A stretch of 37,188 nt of DNA from JBCBSS01 sp039819065 (GTDB lineage: Bacteria > Bacteroidota > Bacteroidia > Cytophagales > Cyclobacteriaceae): positions 1-37,188 of the forward strand of contig JBCBSS010000076.1 in assembly GCA_039819065.1 (NCBI GenBank). The letters run 5' to 3'. Under the pieces are notes generated by a model. That model saw only the letters and a program-made list of their open reading frames with translations. It had not been told where the DNA came from and made no database searches. Positions 1-7,507 of the stretch are shown here, one piece after another. Every line of letters starts with the position of its first letter. The stretch's first letter is position 1. Both the position numbers and the translations under genes were made by a program.

Positions 1-1
1 C

Positions 2-547
2 ACGAAAGAGTTTCACGAAGTCTGTGTGGCCTTAGGCAGTACTGCTTTTGTATATGAAAAGAATGATAGTGGGTCAGAAGAGAAGCTTGTAAAGTGGATG
101 ACTTTTGAAGAGGCTGTTGAAAGGTCTAAAACAGAAAAAAGGAAGATTTTCATCGATGTATACACCGACTGGTGCGGATGGTGTAAAGTGATGGATAAGA
201 ACACATTCAGCAAGGAAGGAATAGCACAATACCTCAACGAAAACTACTACCCAGTTAAGTTGAATGCTGAGCAGCGCGAGGATATCCAGTTTAAAGGCCA
301 CACCTTTAAATATGTTCCCGAAGGACGAAGAGGTTATCACCAACTTGCTGCTTCGTTGCTACAATATAAGCTAGCCTATCCTTCCGTTGTTTTTTTAAAT
401 GAAAATTTTGAGGTTATTCAAATAGTCCAGAGCTATCTTAAACCGGATGTTTTCGATCCTATGATGAGATTTATAGGAGAAGATGTAGGTAAGGAAAAGT
501 CGTGGGCGCAATTTCAGCGTGAGTATCAATCGCCCTACCAAGACTAA
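2..547 (+). CDS. Thioredoxin-fold protein (5' end outside window)
   Basis: The reading frame is open to the left edge, so the true start and probably a signal peptide lie outside the window. A GTG at 26 is possible but unconvincing. The protein carries a thioredoxin-like CxxC site, YTDWCGWCK, preceded by a KIFIDVYTDW strand typical of the thioredoxin/DUF255 fold and followed by a helix beginning MDKNTF. A conserved block later reads GRRGYHQLAASLLQ, then YPSVVFLNENFEVIQ, which corresponds to the cis-Pro strand of the fold. Such proteins in Bacteroidota are usually periplasmic thiol-disulfide reductases or thioredoxin-family proteins of unknown substrate. It converges with the minus-strand gene, and the stop codons overlap by a few bases. 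The family is clear; the substrate is unknown. Confidence 0.85.
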   Translation, partial: TKEFHEVCVALGSTAFVYEKNDSGSEEKLVKWMTFEEAVERSKTEKRKIFIDVYTDWCGWCKVMDKNTFSKEGIAQYLNENYYPVKLNAEQREDIQFKGHTFKYVPEGRRGYHQLAASLLQYKLAYPSVVFLNENFEVIQIVQSYLKPDVFDPMMRFIGEDVGKEKSWAQFQREYQSPYQD

Positions 548-1140
548 TTCTCAATACCAAATTGAGAGAATAGGAAGAAGAAGAAAATGATCTTTTTCCA
601 TTCTTCGTCTTTTTGATATTTGAGAAGTTCATCATTGTGTTTCTTCTCTATCTTCGATAATTCCTCTACCACATAATCTAGCAGATTCATATTTTGGGGC
701 GGATAGGTCAGGCTCATATCTATAGAAAGCCGTCTTTCTGGCCCCATTTCATTGCCAAACTCGCGAAAACCGGAGTGGATTACCTGGTGCATTAAATTGC
801 CCGAAGGAAAAGTGCCGTCAGCCTCACAATGGCAATCCTTATAGAATTTACTCCACCACATATACACTTTTTCTCCCTGATCCTCGGTGCGAAAGGATGC
901 TCCCGCAGCTTCAATGACCAATTGTTCTAATAGGGACGGAGTATTCGGTTTTCCCTCGCCCTCCTTGGTTCTGGCAGCATTACATAATGAATAGACAAAG
1001 GACTGTTGCAGGACTGTATCACCATTTTCAATATGATATATGTGCTGAATGGGAGAAGTTTGTCCAACAGCTAAGCTGGCAATTAAGGAGTTGACTAATA
1101 CAAATGATATTCCAAGTAACCTACTCAGATAGGCGTTCAT
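544..1140 (-). CDS. Secreted protein of unknown function
   Basis: I do not recognise the family. From ATG 1140 the protein begins MNAYLSRLLG, followed by a hydrophobic stretch and an ASLAVGQ cleavage-like site, which makes a good Sec signal peptide. An upstream ATG at 1176 (MQPLKKRK...) has a GAGGA-like stretch before it and would lengthen the n-region, so the start is uncertain. The mature part is hydrophilic, with three cysteines (one in SLCNAAR and two in CHCEADG) and a C-terminal coiled-coil-like segment (EELSKIEKKHNDELLKYQK) ending in a run of five Phe. It overlaps the end of the 89-aa membrane protein gene by about 20 bp and is the last gene of the sigma-factor operon. Confidence 0.7.
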   Translation of the reverse strand: MNAYLSRLLGISFVLVNSLIASLAVGQTSPIQHIYHIENGDTVLQQSFVYSLCNAARTKEGEGKPNTPSLLEQLVIEAAGASFRTEDQGEKVYMWWSKFYKDCHCEADGTFPSGNLMHQVIHSGFREFGNEMGPERRLSIDMSLTYPPQNMNLLDYVVEELSKIEKKHNDELLKYQKDEEWKKIIFFFFLFSQFGIEN

Positions 1141-1390
1141 CCACTTGCTCAATTTTCTCTTTTTCAATGGCTGCATTTCCGTCTTCCTCTGCAAATAACA
1201 GCATGAGTAGGAACAATATAATAATAACGATGTAGGCAAGCTTACGGCGATCATGATAGAGCATTTGTCTAATACCCCTGGTGGTATAGTATTTCTTATA
1301 ACCGTCTAGAAAACTATCAAAGTTCTTGTACTTCCTAATGGTATCATAGGAAGGCTGTGGTGCGTTGATCTTGACCTTAAGCTTTGCCAT
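1121..1390 (-). CDS. Small single-pass membrane protein downstream of sigma factor
   Basis: This 89-aa protein starts at ATG 1390 (MAKLKVKINAPQPSYD). A TTG two codons upstream is less likely. The first 50 residues or so are basic and hydrophilic (DTIRKYKNFDSFLDGYKKYY). They are followed by RRKLAYIV and one strong transmembrane segment of about 20 residues, then a short acidic tail (EEDGNAAIEKEKIEQVDERLSE). By the positive-inside rule the N-terminus is cytoplasmic. The gene begins 14 bp after the sigma-factor gene and overlaps the next gene. The position suggests a regulator of the sigma factor, but no known anti-sigma domain is visible. Function unknown. Confidence 0.75.
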   Translation of the reverse strand: MAKLKVKINAPQPSYDTIRKYKNFDSFLDGYKKYYTTRGIRQMLYHDRRKLAYIVIIILFLLMLLFAEEDGNAAIEKEKIEQVDERLSE

Positions 1391-1404
1391 TATCAAGTCT
1401 TTGT

Positions 1405-2094
1405 TTAATGATACTTAATTTGAGCCGCTATAGTTCTAAGTTTCTTTAGAATTCTGTAAGTCTTGACTTTTGCATTAACCTCACTTAATCCCAGTAGATA
1501 GCCCATTTCCTTAAAAGAACAATTCTCAAAAAAGCGTAACTCCAGAAACTGTACCTCTTGATCGCTCAACTGTTCTAGCAGAACAGATATCAGAATATGG
1601 CGGTCGATTTCAGGTTCAGTATAATCTATCTCTTCAATCAGAATATCAATGTGCCCTTCATCTAAACTCACAGTACGTTCAGTCTTATTCTTTCCCCTGA
1701 AATACAGATTAACTTCGTTGATAGCAATCTTGAAGAGCCAGGCCGAAAATGGAACGCCTTGATATCGGTACTTTCCAATATTTTTTAAACAATTGTAGAA
1801 CACGCGAGCAGCCAAATCTGCAGTCACTTCTTCTTCATCTACTCTTTTATTAATGAAAACGTATATCGATTCATAATACCTTTCATAGATAGGAGCGAAG
1901 TGCTTTGGGTCTTTCTGGCACTTCAATATGATTTGATATTCCTCCTTTATCTCATCCTCGGATCGATGATATTGGGAAACCTCCTTGATAAAGGAAGTAA
2001 GCAACTGCTGAACCTTACTGATCAGGTTGAGCCACACTAGCGCATAACTTGCTGGTAGAATGCTTGGTCTATGATGATAAGTTAATGCTGTCAT
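1405..2094 (-). CDS. RNA polymerase sigma-70 family factor (ECF-like)
   Basis: 229 aa from ATG 2094. A sigma region 2 is seen around residues 65-130: FAPIYERYYESIYVFINKR, then DLAARVFYNCLKNIGKYRY and PFSAWLFKIAINEV, matching the region 2.2-2.4 pattern including the PFxxWLxxIAxN motif of ECF factors. Region 4 follows at about residues 165-225 (LSDQEVQFLELRFFENCSFKEMGYLLGLSEVNAKVKTYR, split here as an HTH), ending ILKKLRT. The N-terminal extension of about 55 residues before region 2 is longer than in most ECF factors and has no clear domain. It is the first gene of a three-gene minus-strand operon with the membrane protein and secreted protein that follow, and probably directs polymerase to a small regulon. 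Confidence 0.9.
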   Translation of the reverse strand: MTALTYHHRPSILPASYALVWLNLISKVQQLLTSFIKEVSQYHRSEDEIKEEYQIILKCQKDPKHFAPIYERYYESIYVFINKRVDEEEVTADLAARVFYNCLKNIGKYRYQGVPFSAWLFKIAINEVNLYFRGKNKTERTVSLDEGHIDILIEEIDYTEPEIDRHILISVLLEQLSDQEVQFLELRFFENCSFKEMGYLLGLSEVNAKVKTYRILKKLRTIAAQIKYH

Positions 2095-2190
2095 GTTTTC
2101 AAACCTTATTTAAAATACGAAATCCGCGCTTAACCATTGTTATTGTTTCTATTTTTAACTTCTTGTTAACTGAATTCTATCTAGAAACCA

Positions 2191-2229
2191 AAAATGAACA
2201 CCCGGCCAGTTGATCGACAACCAGCCAGG
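2191..2229 (-). terminator. Rho-independent terminator after gldM
   Basis: Read on the minus strand, CCTGGCTGGTTG (2229-2218) pairs with CAACTGGCCGGG (2212-2201) around the loop TCGAT, a 12-bp stem with three G-U pairs. A short gap is followed by a T-run (A-run 2191-2194 on the plus strand). It lies about 30 bp past the gldM stop and separates gldM from the sigma operon. Confidence 0.7.
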
Positions 2230-2261
2230 TATTCTCCGCCTTCACCTATCCAAATGGTTTG

Positions 2262-3854
2262 TCAATTGATCACATAATTGACTATGATAGGTTCGATGTC
2301 TACATCTTCTCTTTGATTTTCGAAGTTTATTCTTTGTACCTTATTAATCTCTATCACCAATCTTGTGCCTGGTCTTGCCGCTTGTCTCAAATTGGAAAGA
2401 TCAGCAGATTGCCCACGAGGCTTGATCGGATCTTTTTTCTGTGTTGTTCCAGATGCCAGTGTAATAGTCCAGTCAGTTACCCTGTATTTAGCATCACGAG
2501 GTAAGAAAGCGGCAAAATCACTATCAGGTATCACTTTTACATTTAACCTTCTCGGCAGTCCTTTACCATTTTTAAAGTCCAATGGGCGATTGCCGTCGAA
2601 CAGTTTTACAGTCGGAAGTGGTACAGAACGTACTCTGAATTTCTCTTGGCCAATGGCGTATCCGTCATTCTTTACGGAGATGACCATATTGTTTTGTTTG
2701 GGAATTGCCGTGATCAACCCAGGAGTACCGCTGGTCCTGATTTCACCTCCTCTAGCGGAGAAAGATGGATTGTAATTTGCGCCCAGTTCTGGTACCTGAA
2801 CATTGAGCTCATTCCCGCAATTTCTGTATAACACTTGTACTGCCGCTGATCTGAATTGCAAAGCAGGCTTTCTCACCAAGTACTCTTCCTCAACTTCGAA
2901 TACTTGCTCGCCCTGTGGTGTTTGCAATCTGATCTTACCTTTCCACACTTTTTTGGCCAGTCCATTTTCATCGAAGTTGTTGGCCGAAGCAATAAACTCA
3001 AGCTCCCCCTCACCATCATTGTTCACACTCACTTTGCCGATATTGGCTTCTACTTCAGGCTCTGCCACAGATGATGAGGCGGCAATGTACATTTTGGCTC
3101 TATAGGGAGCACCTGCAGGAACCACCCTGGATTCTGCACTTACCTTTGCCACCAGCCTATCGAGCGAGATTTCTTCTACACCAATTTGATCTCTGATTTT
3201 ATCGAGCGCTTTTTCTTCCACTTTCATTACCTCATTCTTCATCTCACTCAGTACGGCTAGCGCCGCAACCATTGGTGTATCCTCGAAATTGAGCTGGGCA
3301 AAATCCTTGTTCTTGTGGTCGGAGTTCTTGTAAAGGTCTATTTCGCTGGCATCTAGTGCTAACCTCGGAAGGTTGAGATCTGGGTATAGCTTGTTCATGT
3401 TAGCCACATATTGATCGAGAAGTGATTTTAATTCGTAGGCTTCACCATTTTTTGAATCACCTCCCCCAAGAGCAAAATTGGCTATCTTCTCTGTTTCTGC
3501 AGCGCCTTTATATTGCCCATCGTCATTGACGCCACCAGTGATCGAGATGATTTCATTGCGCATGCTTTCGATCTTTTCAATCACTTTGTCGGTTTCTTCA
3601 ATTACTGACATGGCGTTCTTTACCAAAATTTGGTCTTCCGCTTTGTTACCCCGATCCAGTACACCTTTCCTGATCAGTTGTAACAAGCGGTCGTTGTCTT
3701 TTCTTGAGATTGATGCCGAGTTCTGAAGGTTGTCATCGATATGAGAAAACTTGTCCAGCACCGTACTGTTGACCTGTAGTGCTAACAAAGCTGTTAGCAC
3801 CAGGTACATTAACCCTATCATTTTCTGCCTTGGAGTTTCGTTCTTTCCTGCCAT
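2262..3854 (-). CDS. gldM: Gliding motility / type IX secretion protein GldM (PorM)
   Basis: 530 aa. GldM spans the inner membrane and periplasm and, with GldL, forms the proton-driven motor of the type IX secretion system and gliding apparatus. The N-terminus shows the family hallmark: MAGKNETPRQKMIGLMYLV followed by a single transmembrane helix (LTALLALQVN). Then comes a long helical bundle (KFSHIDDNLQNS..., IEETDKVIEKIESMRNEII) and beta-rich D2-D4 domains, including the GDKV-like NNMVISVKNDGYAIGQEKFRVR strand region. Length is close to the usual 510-520. Normally gldM sits in gldK-L-M-N; here no gldL precedes it and no gldN follows, only a terminator and a sigma operon. It may therefore be a paralogue or the result of a rearranged operon. 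Confidence 0.92.
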   Translation of the reverse strand: MAGKNETPRQKMIGLMYLVLTALLALQVNSTVLDKFSHIDDNLQNSASISRKDNDRLLQLIRKGVLDRGNKAEDQILVKNAMSVIEETDKVIEKIESMRNEIISITGGVNDDGQYKGAAETEKIANFALGGGDSKNGEAYELKSLLDQYVANMNKLYPDLNLPRLALDASEIDLYKNSDHKNKDFAQLNFEDTPMVAALAVLSEMKNEVMKVEEKALDKIRDQIGVEEISLDRLVAKVSAESRVVPAGAPYRAKMYIAASSSVAEPEVEANIGKVSVNNDGEGELEFIASANNFDENGLAKKVWKGKIRLQTPQGEQVFEVEEEYLVRKPALQFRSAAVQVLYRNCGNELNVQVPELGANYNPSFSARGGEIRTSGTPGLITAIPKQNNMVISVKNDGYAIGQEKFRVRSVPLPTVKLFDGNRPLDFKNGKGLPRRLNVKVIPDSDFAAFLPRDAKYRVTDWTITLASGTTQKKDPIKPRGQSADLSNLRQAARPGTRLVIEINKVQRINFENQREDVDIEPIIVNYVIN

Positions 3855-4185
3855 TCTGATTATAAAATTTTGTTGTGTTGTTATTGGTATTCATCCTTCA
3901 TAATACACCCCTCCTAAAAGGGTACACTTCTTTGCGAAGTTTTTTCTTTCAGGGGGAGTTAATAGTGGCTAGGGCTTATGACAACACCTCTTTTTATACT
4001 GGCTATCATGGCTTAAATTTGACCTATCTTGAAAATCAAGAACTTGTTTCGACGATACTTATTTAGATCCGTCCATTTCATCTAATTTCCTCACCGTCAA
4101 TTTCCGGTCGTATTTTTAGATAGAGGGGTATTATCATTTTGATAAGGACAGTCTTCAAGTACTTAAAATCATTTAATAAGAAGTA
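3855..4185. other. Divergent intergenic region between gldM and slyD
   Basis: About 330 bp with no convincing gene. It must hold the promoters of both flanking genes. Visible items are a weak hairpin ACTTC-TTTGC-GAAGT followed by a T-run near 3928-3945, and a short perfect inverted repeat TTATCA-TTT-TGATAA at 4131-4145, about 40 bp before slyD. Neither can be assigned a function. Confidence 0.5.
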
Positions 4186-4614
4186 ATGTCAACAGCAAAA
4201 AAAGGTGACAAAGTAAAAGTGCATTATACCGGCCGTCTTAAGGATGGTACTGTGTTCGATTCTTCGGAAGGCAGAGATCCTTTGGAATTTGAAGTAGGTG
4301 CGGGAATGATGATAAAAGGTTTTGATAGTGCCGTTGATGGTATGACAGTGGGGCAAAAAGTATCAGTAGATATTGAAGTAAATGAGGCTTATGGGCCTGT
4401 GAGAGAAGAAATGTACATTGATGTACCTAAAGAACAATTACCAGCAGACCTTCAACCGGCTGTCGGTCAACAATTATCTATGACACAACCTAACGGTCAG
4501 CCTGTTCCTGTGATGGTGAAAGAAGTGAAAGATACTAGTATAGTACTAGATGCCAATCATCCGTTGGCGGGTAAAGACTTAGTTTTTGATATTGAGCTTG
4601 TAGCTATAAATTAA
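4186..4614 (+). CDS. FKBP-type peptidyl-prolyl cis-trans isomerase, SlyD-like
   Basis: 142 aa, cytoplasmic, no signal peptide. The FKBP core is split by an insert-in-flap domain, the SlyD architecture. FKBP strands occupy about residues 5-70 (GDKVKVHYTGRLKDGTVFDSS; GAGMMIKGFDSAVDGMTVGQK) and the IF chaperone domain about residues 70-125 (NEAYGPVREEMYIDVPKEQLP ... VPVMVKEV). FKBP then resumes with DANHPLAGKDLVFDIELV. The NHPLAGK.L.F.IE signature is diagnostic of the SlyD family. The metal-binding His/Cys-rich tail of E. coli SlyD is absent, as in many short SlyD proteins. It catalyses prolyl isomerisation and acts as a folding helper; in some bacteria SlyD assists nickel delivery to hydrogenase through HypB, but this short form lacks the metal tail and is not linked to the hyp genes here. 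Confidence 0.93.
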   Translation: MSTAKKGDKVKVHYTGRLKDGTVFDSSEGRDPLEFEVGAGMMIKGFDSAVDGMTVGQKVSVDIEVNEAYGPVREEMYIDVPKEQLPADLQPAVGQQLSMTQPNGQPVPVMVKEVKDTSIVLDANHPLAGKDLVFDIELVAIN

Positions 4615-4620
4615 AGAAAG

Positions 4621-4651
4621 AGAAGCCGGGACTTAAGTGCTTCTGGCTTCT
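4621..4651. terminator. Shared terminator hairpin between convergent genes
   Basis: AGAAGCC (4621-4627) pairs with GGCTTCT (4645-4651), directly after slyD and touching the stop codon of the convergent small membrane protein gene. The plus-strand side continues T/C-rich and the minus-strand side continues CTTTCTTTAATTT, so it could stop transcription from both directions. Confidence 0.55.
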
Positions 4652-4806
4652 TATTCTCCTTCCTTCTTTTCCATTTCTTCTAATTCCTCGTTCTCTTTTT
4701 TGGTTTTAAGAGAATCCAAGTGCCCGACGGCAGCTACAAATCCGGCTATTACAGCTACGATGGTAATGAATAAATTGGCGCCGTCTCCTACATACGTTTC
4801 AAACAT
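4651..4806 (-). CDS. Small membrane protein, 51 aa
   Basis: Read by hand on the minus strand from ATG 4806 to TAA at 4651. The protein begins MFETYVGDGANLFITIVAV, has one hydrophobic helix through about residue 30 (AVIAGFVAAVGHL), and ends with a strongly charged tail (KTKKENEELEEMEKKEGE) likely to form a short cytoplasmic coiled coil. It has an uninterrupted frame, a plausible promoter-bearing gap before it, and ends exactly at a terminator-like hairpin, which supports it being real. No function can be assigned. Confidence 0.6.
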   Translation of the reverse strand: MFETYVGDGANLFITIVAVIAGFVAAVGHLDSLKTKKENEELEEMEKKEGE

Positions 4807-4989
4807 GAGCTAAAAAATTTAAGTCTTTTTGGATTTAACAAAGGTATATCAAAGCCTCTGAAAAAGGAAATATTTAAAGATTTCATAATGCGTTTGACCC
4901 GCCTGGAATGAAGGTCAAGCCATTTCTACTTGCGCATCTCATATGCTTGGTTTTGATTTGAAAGTGATATTCTAATTCCAGATTTAACT

Positions 4990-5427
4990 ATGACATCCGA
5001 AGAACACTTTAGAAAATTAGAGCATATGTACATTCATAGCGCTCCTATCAACCAGTTCTATAAGCCCACCCTCAATATATCAAAGGGAGAGGCTGAGATC
5101 ATCATTCAGATTGATCAAAAGTTTTTTCATGCCGCCAATGCCGTTCATGGGTCTGTCTATTTTAAAATGTTGGATGACGCCGCTTTTTTTGCTGCTAATT
5201 CTCTCGTCCAAGATGTATTTGTGTTGACCAGCAATTTTAATATTCAATTGCTTCGCCCTGTGGTTTATGGAAAGCTGACAGCAGTTGGTAAAGTAGTCTA
5301 CAACGCGCGAAAGTCATTTGTGGCTGATGCGATATTGTATAATGAACAAGAGAAAGAAATCGCCAGGGGTACAGGGAATTTTGTAAAAAGTCAGATAGCA
5401 CTCAACGAAGAAATCGGATATAAATAA
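4990..5427 (+). CDS. Hotdog-fold thioesterase (PaaI-like)
   Basis: 145 aa. The hotdog signature is clear: NAVHGSVYFKMLDDAAFFAANS (given in part) at about residues 50-70, with the HG pair before the central helix and the DD/A pattern of PaaI/YbgC-like acyl-CoA thioesterases. It is followed by FVLTSNFNIQLLRPV and KLTAVGKVVYNARKSFVADA, ending ARGTGNFV, the usual last strand. Members hydrolyse acyl- or aryl-CoA thioesters in the cytoplasm; the substrate is unknown. The next gene (GIN-domain protein) starts about 70 bp later and may be co-transcribed. Confidence 0.9.
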   Translation: MTSEEHFRKLEHMYIHSAPINQFYKPTLNISKGEAEIIIQIDQKFFHAANAVHGSVYFKMLDDAAFFAANSLVQDVFVLTSNFNIQLLRPVVYGKLTAVGKVVYNARKSFVADAILYNEQEKEIARGTGNFVKSQIALNEEIGYK

Positions 5428-5498
5428 AAAATATAGATGACTTGGCAACCTTTGAGGTGCTTTTTACATCTTTAAGAAAACCAAAGACAAAACTCGTG

Positions 5499-6191
5499 AT
5501 GAAAAGGATAACTTTACTCTTGTTTGTAATCATACCAACACTGGCATTCTCGCAAAAAACCGAGCGTCAATTACCCTCATTCTATGCTATATCAGCCTTC
5601 GGACCGTTTGAGGTAGAACTCATAAAGGGTGACGCAAATGCGGTAATACTTTCCGGAGGTGAGTGGGATCATGATCGTGTGATTACAGAAGTGCGTGGCA
5701 ATATTCTCAAGATCAAAGTAGAGAACAAAGCACTTTGGAATGATACTGATCATAAAAGGCCAGTGAAAGTATACCTTACCTATAAAGAGTCACTGGAATG
5801 GGTCAAATCCTCTGCTGGTGCTTTAGTGTATACCAAAGAAGTGATCAAAACAGATGATATTGAATTGGAAGCAACAGCTGGCGGTGAAATGGATTTGAGA
5901 CTGGAAGTAGAGAACCTGAAAATGAAGGTCACTAGTGGAGCTATTGTTGAACTAGAAGGACTTGCCAAGTACCAGACAGTCACTGTGAATACTGGTGGAG
6001 AGATTTATGGTTATAACCTTAAGAGCAAATATGCTGATGTGAGGGCCAATACTGGTGGTGTTGTTGACGTAACTGCTATTAAAGAATTAGATGCATTCGC
6101 CGGCCTCGGAGGTGTAATAAACTACAGGGGAAATCCCGAAAGATATGACATTGATACCAGCCTTGGAGGCGAGGTATATTCAAAAAAATAA
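5499..6191 (+). CDS. Secreted GIN-domain (DUF2807) protein
   Basis: 230 aa from ATG 5499 (MKRITLLLFVIIPTLAFSQ), which gives a clean signal peptide; a longer frame from a TTG upstream is not needed. The mature protein has the repeated short beta-strand pattern of the head-GIN family: ISAFGPFEVELIKGD, then LEWVKSSAGALVYTKE, ELEATAGGEMDLRLE, KMKVTSGAIVELEG, TVTVNTGGEIYGYN and ADVRANTGGVVDVT, spaced about 20 residues as in a right-handed beta-helix. It ends GGVINYRGNPERYDIDTSLGGEVY, the family's usual C-terminal motif. Such proteins are periplasmic or surface-exposed in Bacteroidota and of unknown role. A second member lies at 28449-29174 on the other strand. Confidence 0.88.
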   Translation: MKRITLLLFVIIPTLAFSQKTERQLPSFYAISAFGPFEVELIKGDANAVILSGGEWDHDRVITEVRGNILKIKVENKALWNDTDHKRPVKVYLTYKESLEWVKSSAGALVYTKEVIKTDDIELEATAGGEMDLRLEVENLKMKVTSGAIVELEGLAKYQTVTVNTGGEIYGYNLKSKYADVRANTGGVVDVTAIKELDAFAGLGGVINYRGNPERYDIDTSLGGEVYSKK

Positions 6192-6247
6192 TCGCCCGAG
6201 TGCGATGAACTCAGGTACATAGGCACTTAATCATTCAATAATAACAC

Positions 6248-6278
6248 AAACCGGCTCAATTAATGGGCCGGTTTTTTT
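6248..6278 (+). terminator. Rho-independent terminator
   Basis: AAACCGGCTC (6248-6257) pairs with GGGCCGGTTT (6265-6274) with one G-U pair and a 7-base loop, followed by an uninterrupted T-run through 6278. It lies about 57 bp past the stop of the GIN-domain gene. Confidence 0.9.
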
Positions 6279-6517
6279 ATGGATAGCACTGAATTGCGAA
6301 AAACGAACATACCACCAACACTACATGTTCTATCCCGTATGTTTTCTATTGACGCTAAATGAGAAGTGGAAATGCAACCTCTTGATATACAGGAGCTAAA
6401 CGTCAGTAGATTTACTTAATTTTACCAGTTAATTCATTATTATGGTGTAAACCCAGTGAGGTGGTTTAAACACTTTAACCTTTTTGAAGTTAATTTTTCG
6501 TAACCGTAATTTTTTAA
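6279..6517. promoter_or_regulatory. Intergenic region upstream of the TetR/hydrogenase locus
   Basis: About 240 bp without a gene. It contains an imperfect inverted repeat, GTGTAAACC (6445-6453) against GGTTTAAACAC (6463-6473), which could be an operator for autoregulation of the first TetR gene. Next to the start codon is the string TAACCGTAATTTTTT (6501-6515), which recurs almost unchanged just before hupS. I found no copy of the TTAGAAA-N4-TTTCTAA palindrome here. Confidence 0.4.
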
Positions 6518-7150
6518 TTGAAAGAGACAAAAGGTAATATTCTTAAAGCAGCTCTCAAGCTGTTTAATCAAGATGGTTATGTCAATGTACGGCTGCAGCA
6601 TATCGCTGATGAAGCCTTTGTGAGCGTAGGTAATCTTGCCTATCATTTTGAGAATAAGCAGGAAATACTATTGGCTCTATATACGCAGTTGGCTCAGCAT
6701 CAAGAGAACTTATTGAAGGAATTGAACATTGTTCCTCTCTTTGAGCACCTCGATCGTCATTGGGACAATGCTTTCGAGATACAGAAGGCCTACAGCTTTT
6801 TTTATATAGATGCGCTGGAAGTACAGCGTAGTAATAAGGATATCGCTGATAAGCACCATAATCACATTCAATGGCAAACCCAGCAACTGAGACAGCTTTT
6901 GTCTTTCAATATATCGAGGGGTTCTCTTAGAAAGATGAATGACGGCACACTTAATGGTGTGGCTGATATGTTGTGGACTTACGAGAATATGTGGTATCAC
7001 CAATCTTTAGTGAAAGGCCTGAACCTGGAAGATCAAAATGCTGCCAAAGCCCATTTATGGTTGATTATAAAGCCTTACTTCACCGAGATAGGGCAGCAGG
7101 AATTCGATCAGTTACAAGAACTTAAAGACATTACTTCGGGTGTTGAATAA
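6518..7150 (+). CDS. TetR/AcrR family transcriptional regulator (first paralogue)
   Basis: 210 aa. The frame opens directly after an in-frame TAA at 6515, so the TTG at 6518 is the only start that keeps the whole DNA-binding domain. The N-terminal HTH covers about residues 5-50: ILKAALKLFNQDGYVNVRLQ, then IADEAFVSVGNLAYHFENKQEIL, the classic TetR recognition helix followed by YxxFxxK. The remainder is an all-helical ligand/dimerisation domain with Trp and Tyr residues (YSFFYIDALEVQ; MLWTYENMWYHQSLV). It shares the NVRLQ-IAD-SVGNLAYH core and overall plan with the TetR gene at 7508, so the pair arose by tandem duplication. The position just before hupSL suggests a role in hydrogenase control; its ligand is unknown. 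Confidence 0.88.
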   Translation: MKETKGNILKAALKLFNQDGYVNVRLQHIADEAFVSVGNLAYHFENKQEILLALYTQLAQHQENLLKELNIVPLFEHLDRHWDNAFEIQKAYSFFYIDALEVQRSNKDIADKHHNHIQWQTQQLRQLLSFNISRGSLRKMNDGTLNGVADMLWTYENMWYHQSLVKGLNLEDQNAAKAHLWLIIKPYFTEIGQQEFDQLQELKDITSGVE

Positions 7151-7505
7151 AGAACGAACATATATTGATCAGTCATGTTATGAAAGCCTTATGGATTTCA
7201 TGAACATGAATCATAATGATGATCAGGCCGGGGAGATTTGGGATCTTGAATTATTTTATAATGATTCTTGGCTACTTGATAGTGCCGTGATCGATTTCGT
7301 GGTCTGCAATAAGGGTAACTGGGATATTCACCTGGTTTTTGCTGATACCAAATTTCCATTGCGATTGATCAAGCGTAAAATTACAAAGTGTATAACCTTG
7401 AGAAGAGCTCAGGTAGCTGCGGACAGTATGAGGAGGTTGGCGGCAAAAGATCAACGTGGTACCCTGAAAGTTGATAAATCAGACTTTGAACACTGTTTAA
7501 ATTGA
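7140..7505 (+). CDS. Unknown small protein between the two TetR genes
   Basis: Up to 121 aa from GTG 7140, which overlaps the end of the first TetR gene by 11 bp; ATG 7191 (MDFMNMNHNDD) is an alternative start. No known domain is recognised. The sequence has an acidic/aromatic first half (IWDLELFYNDSWLLDSAVIDFVV), a beta-like WDIHLVFADTKFPLRLI stretch, then a basic segment (KRKITKCITLRRAQVAADSMRRLAAKDQ) that could bind nucleic acid or a partner. It is soluble, with no signal peptide. The stop codon is 2 bp before the ATG of the second TetR gene, so all three are almost certainly one transcript. Confidence 0.7.
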   Translation: MLNKERTYIDQSCYESLMDFMNMNHNDDQAGEIWDLELFYNDSWLLDSAVIDFVVCNKGNWDIHLVFADTKFPLRLIKRKITKCITLRRAQVAADSMRRLAAKDQRGTLKVDKSDFEHCLN

Positions 7506-7507
7506 AA

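Noticed and set aside
4131..4145. TTATCA-TTT-TGATAA before slyD as a Fur-like or other operator.
   Set aside because: Short, single copy, AT-rich and not matching the Fur 19-bp pattern.
4186..4614. SlyD as a nickel donor for this hydrogenase.
   Set aside because: The protein lacks the metal-binding His/Cys tail and lies outside the locus; only the isomerase/chaperone role is supported.
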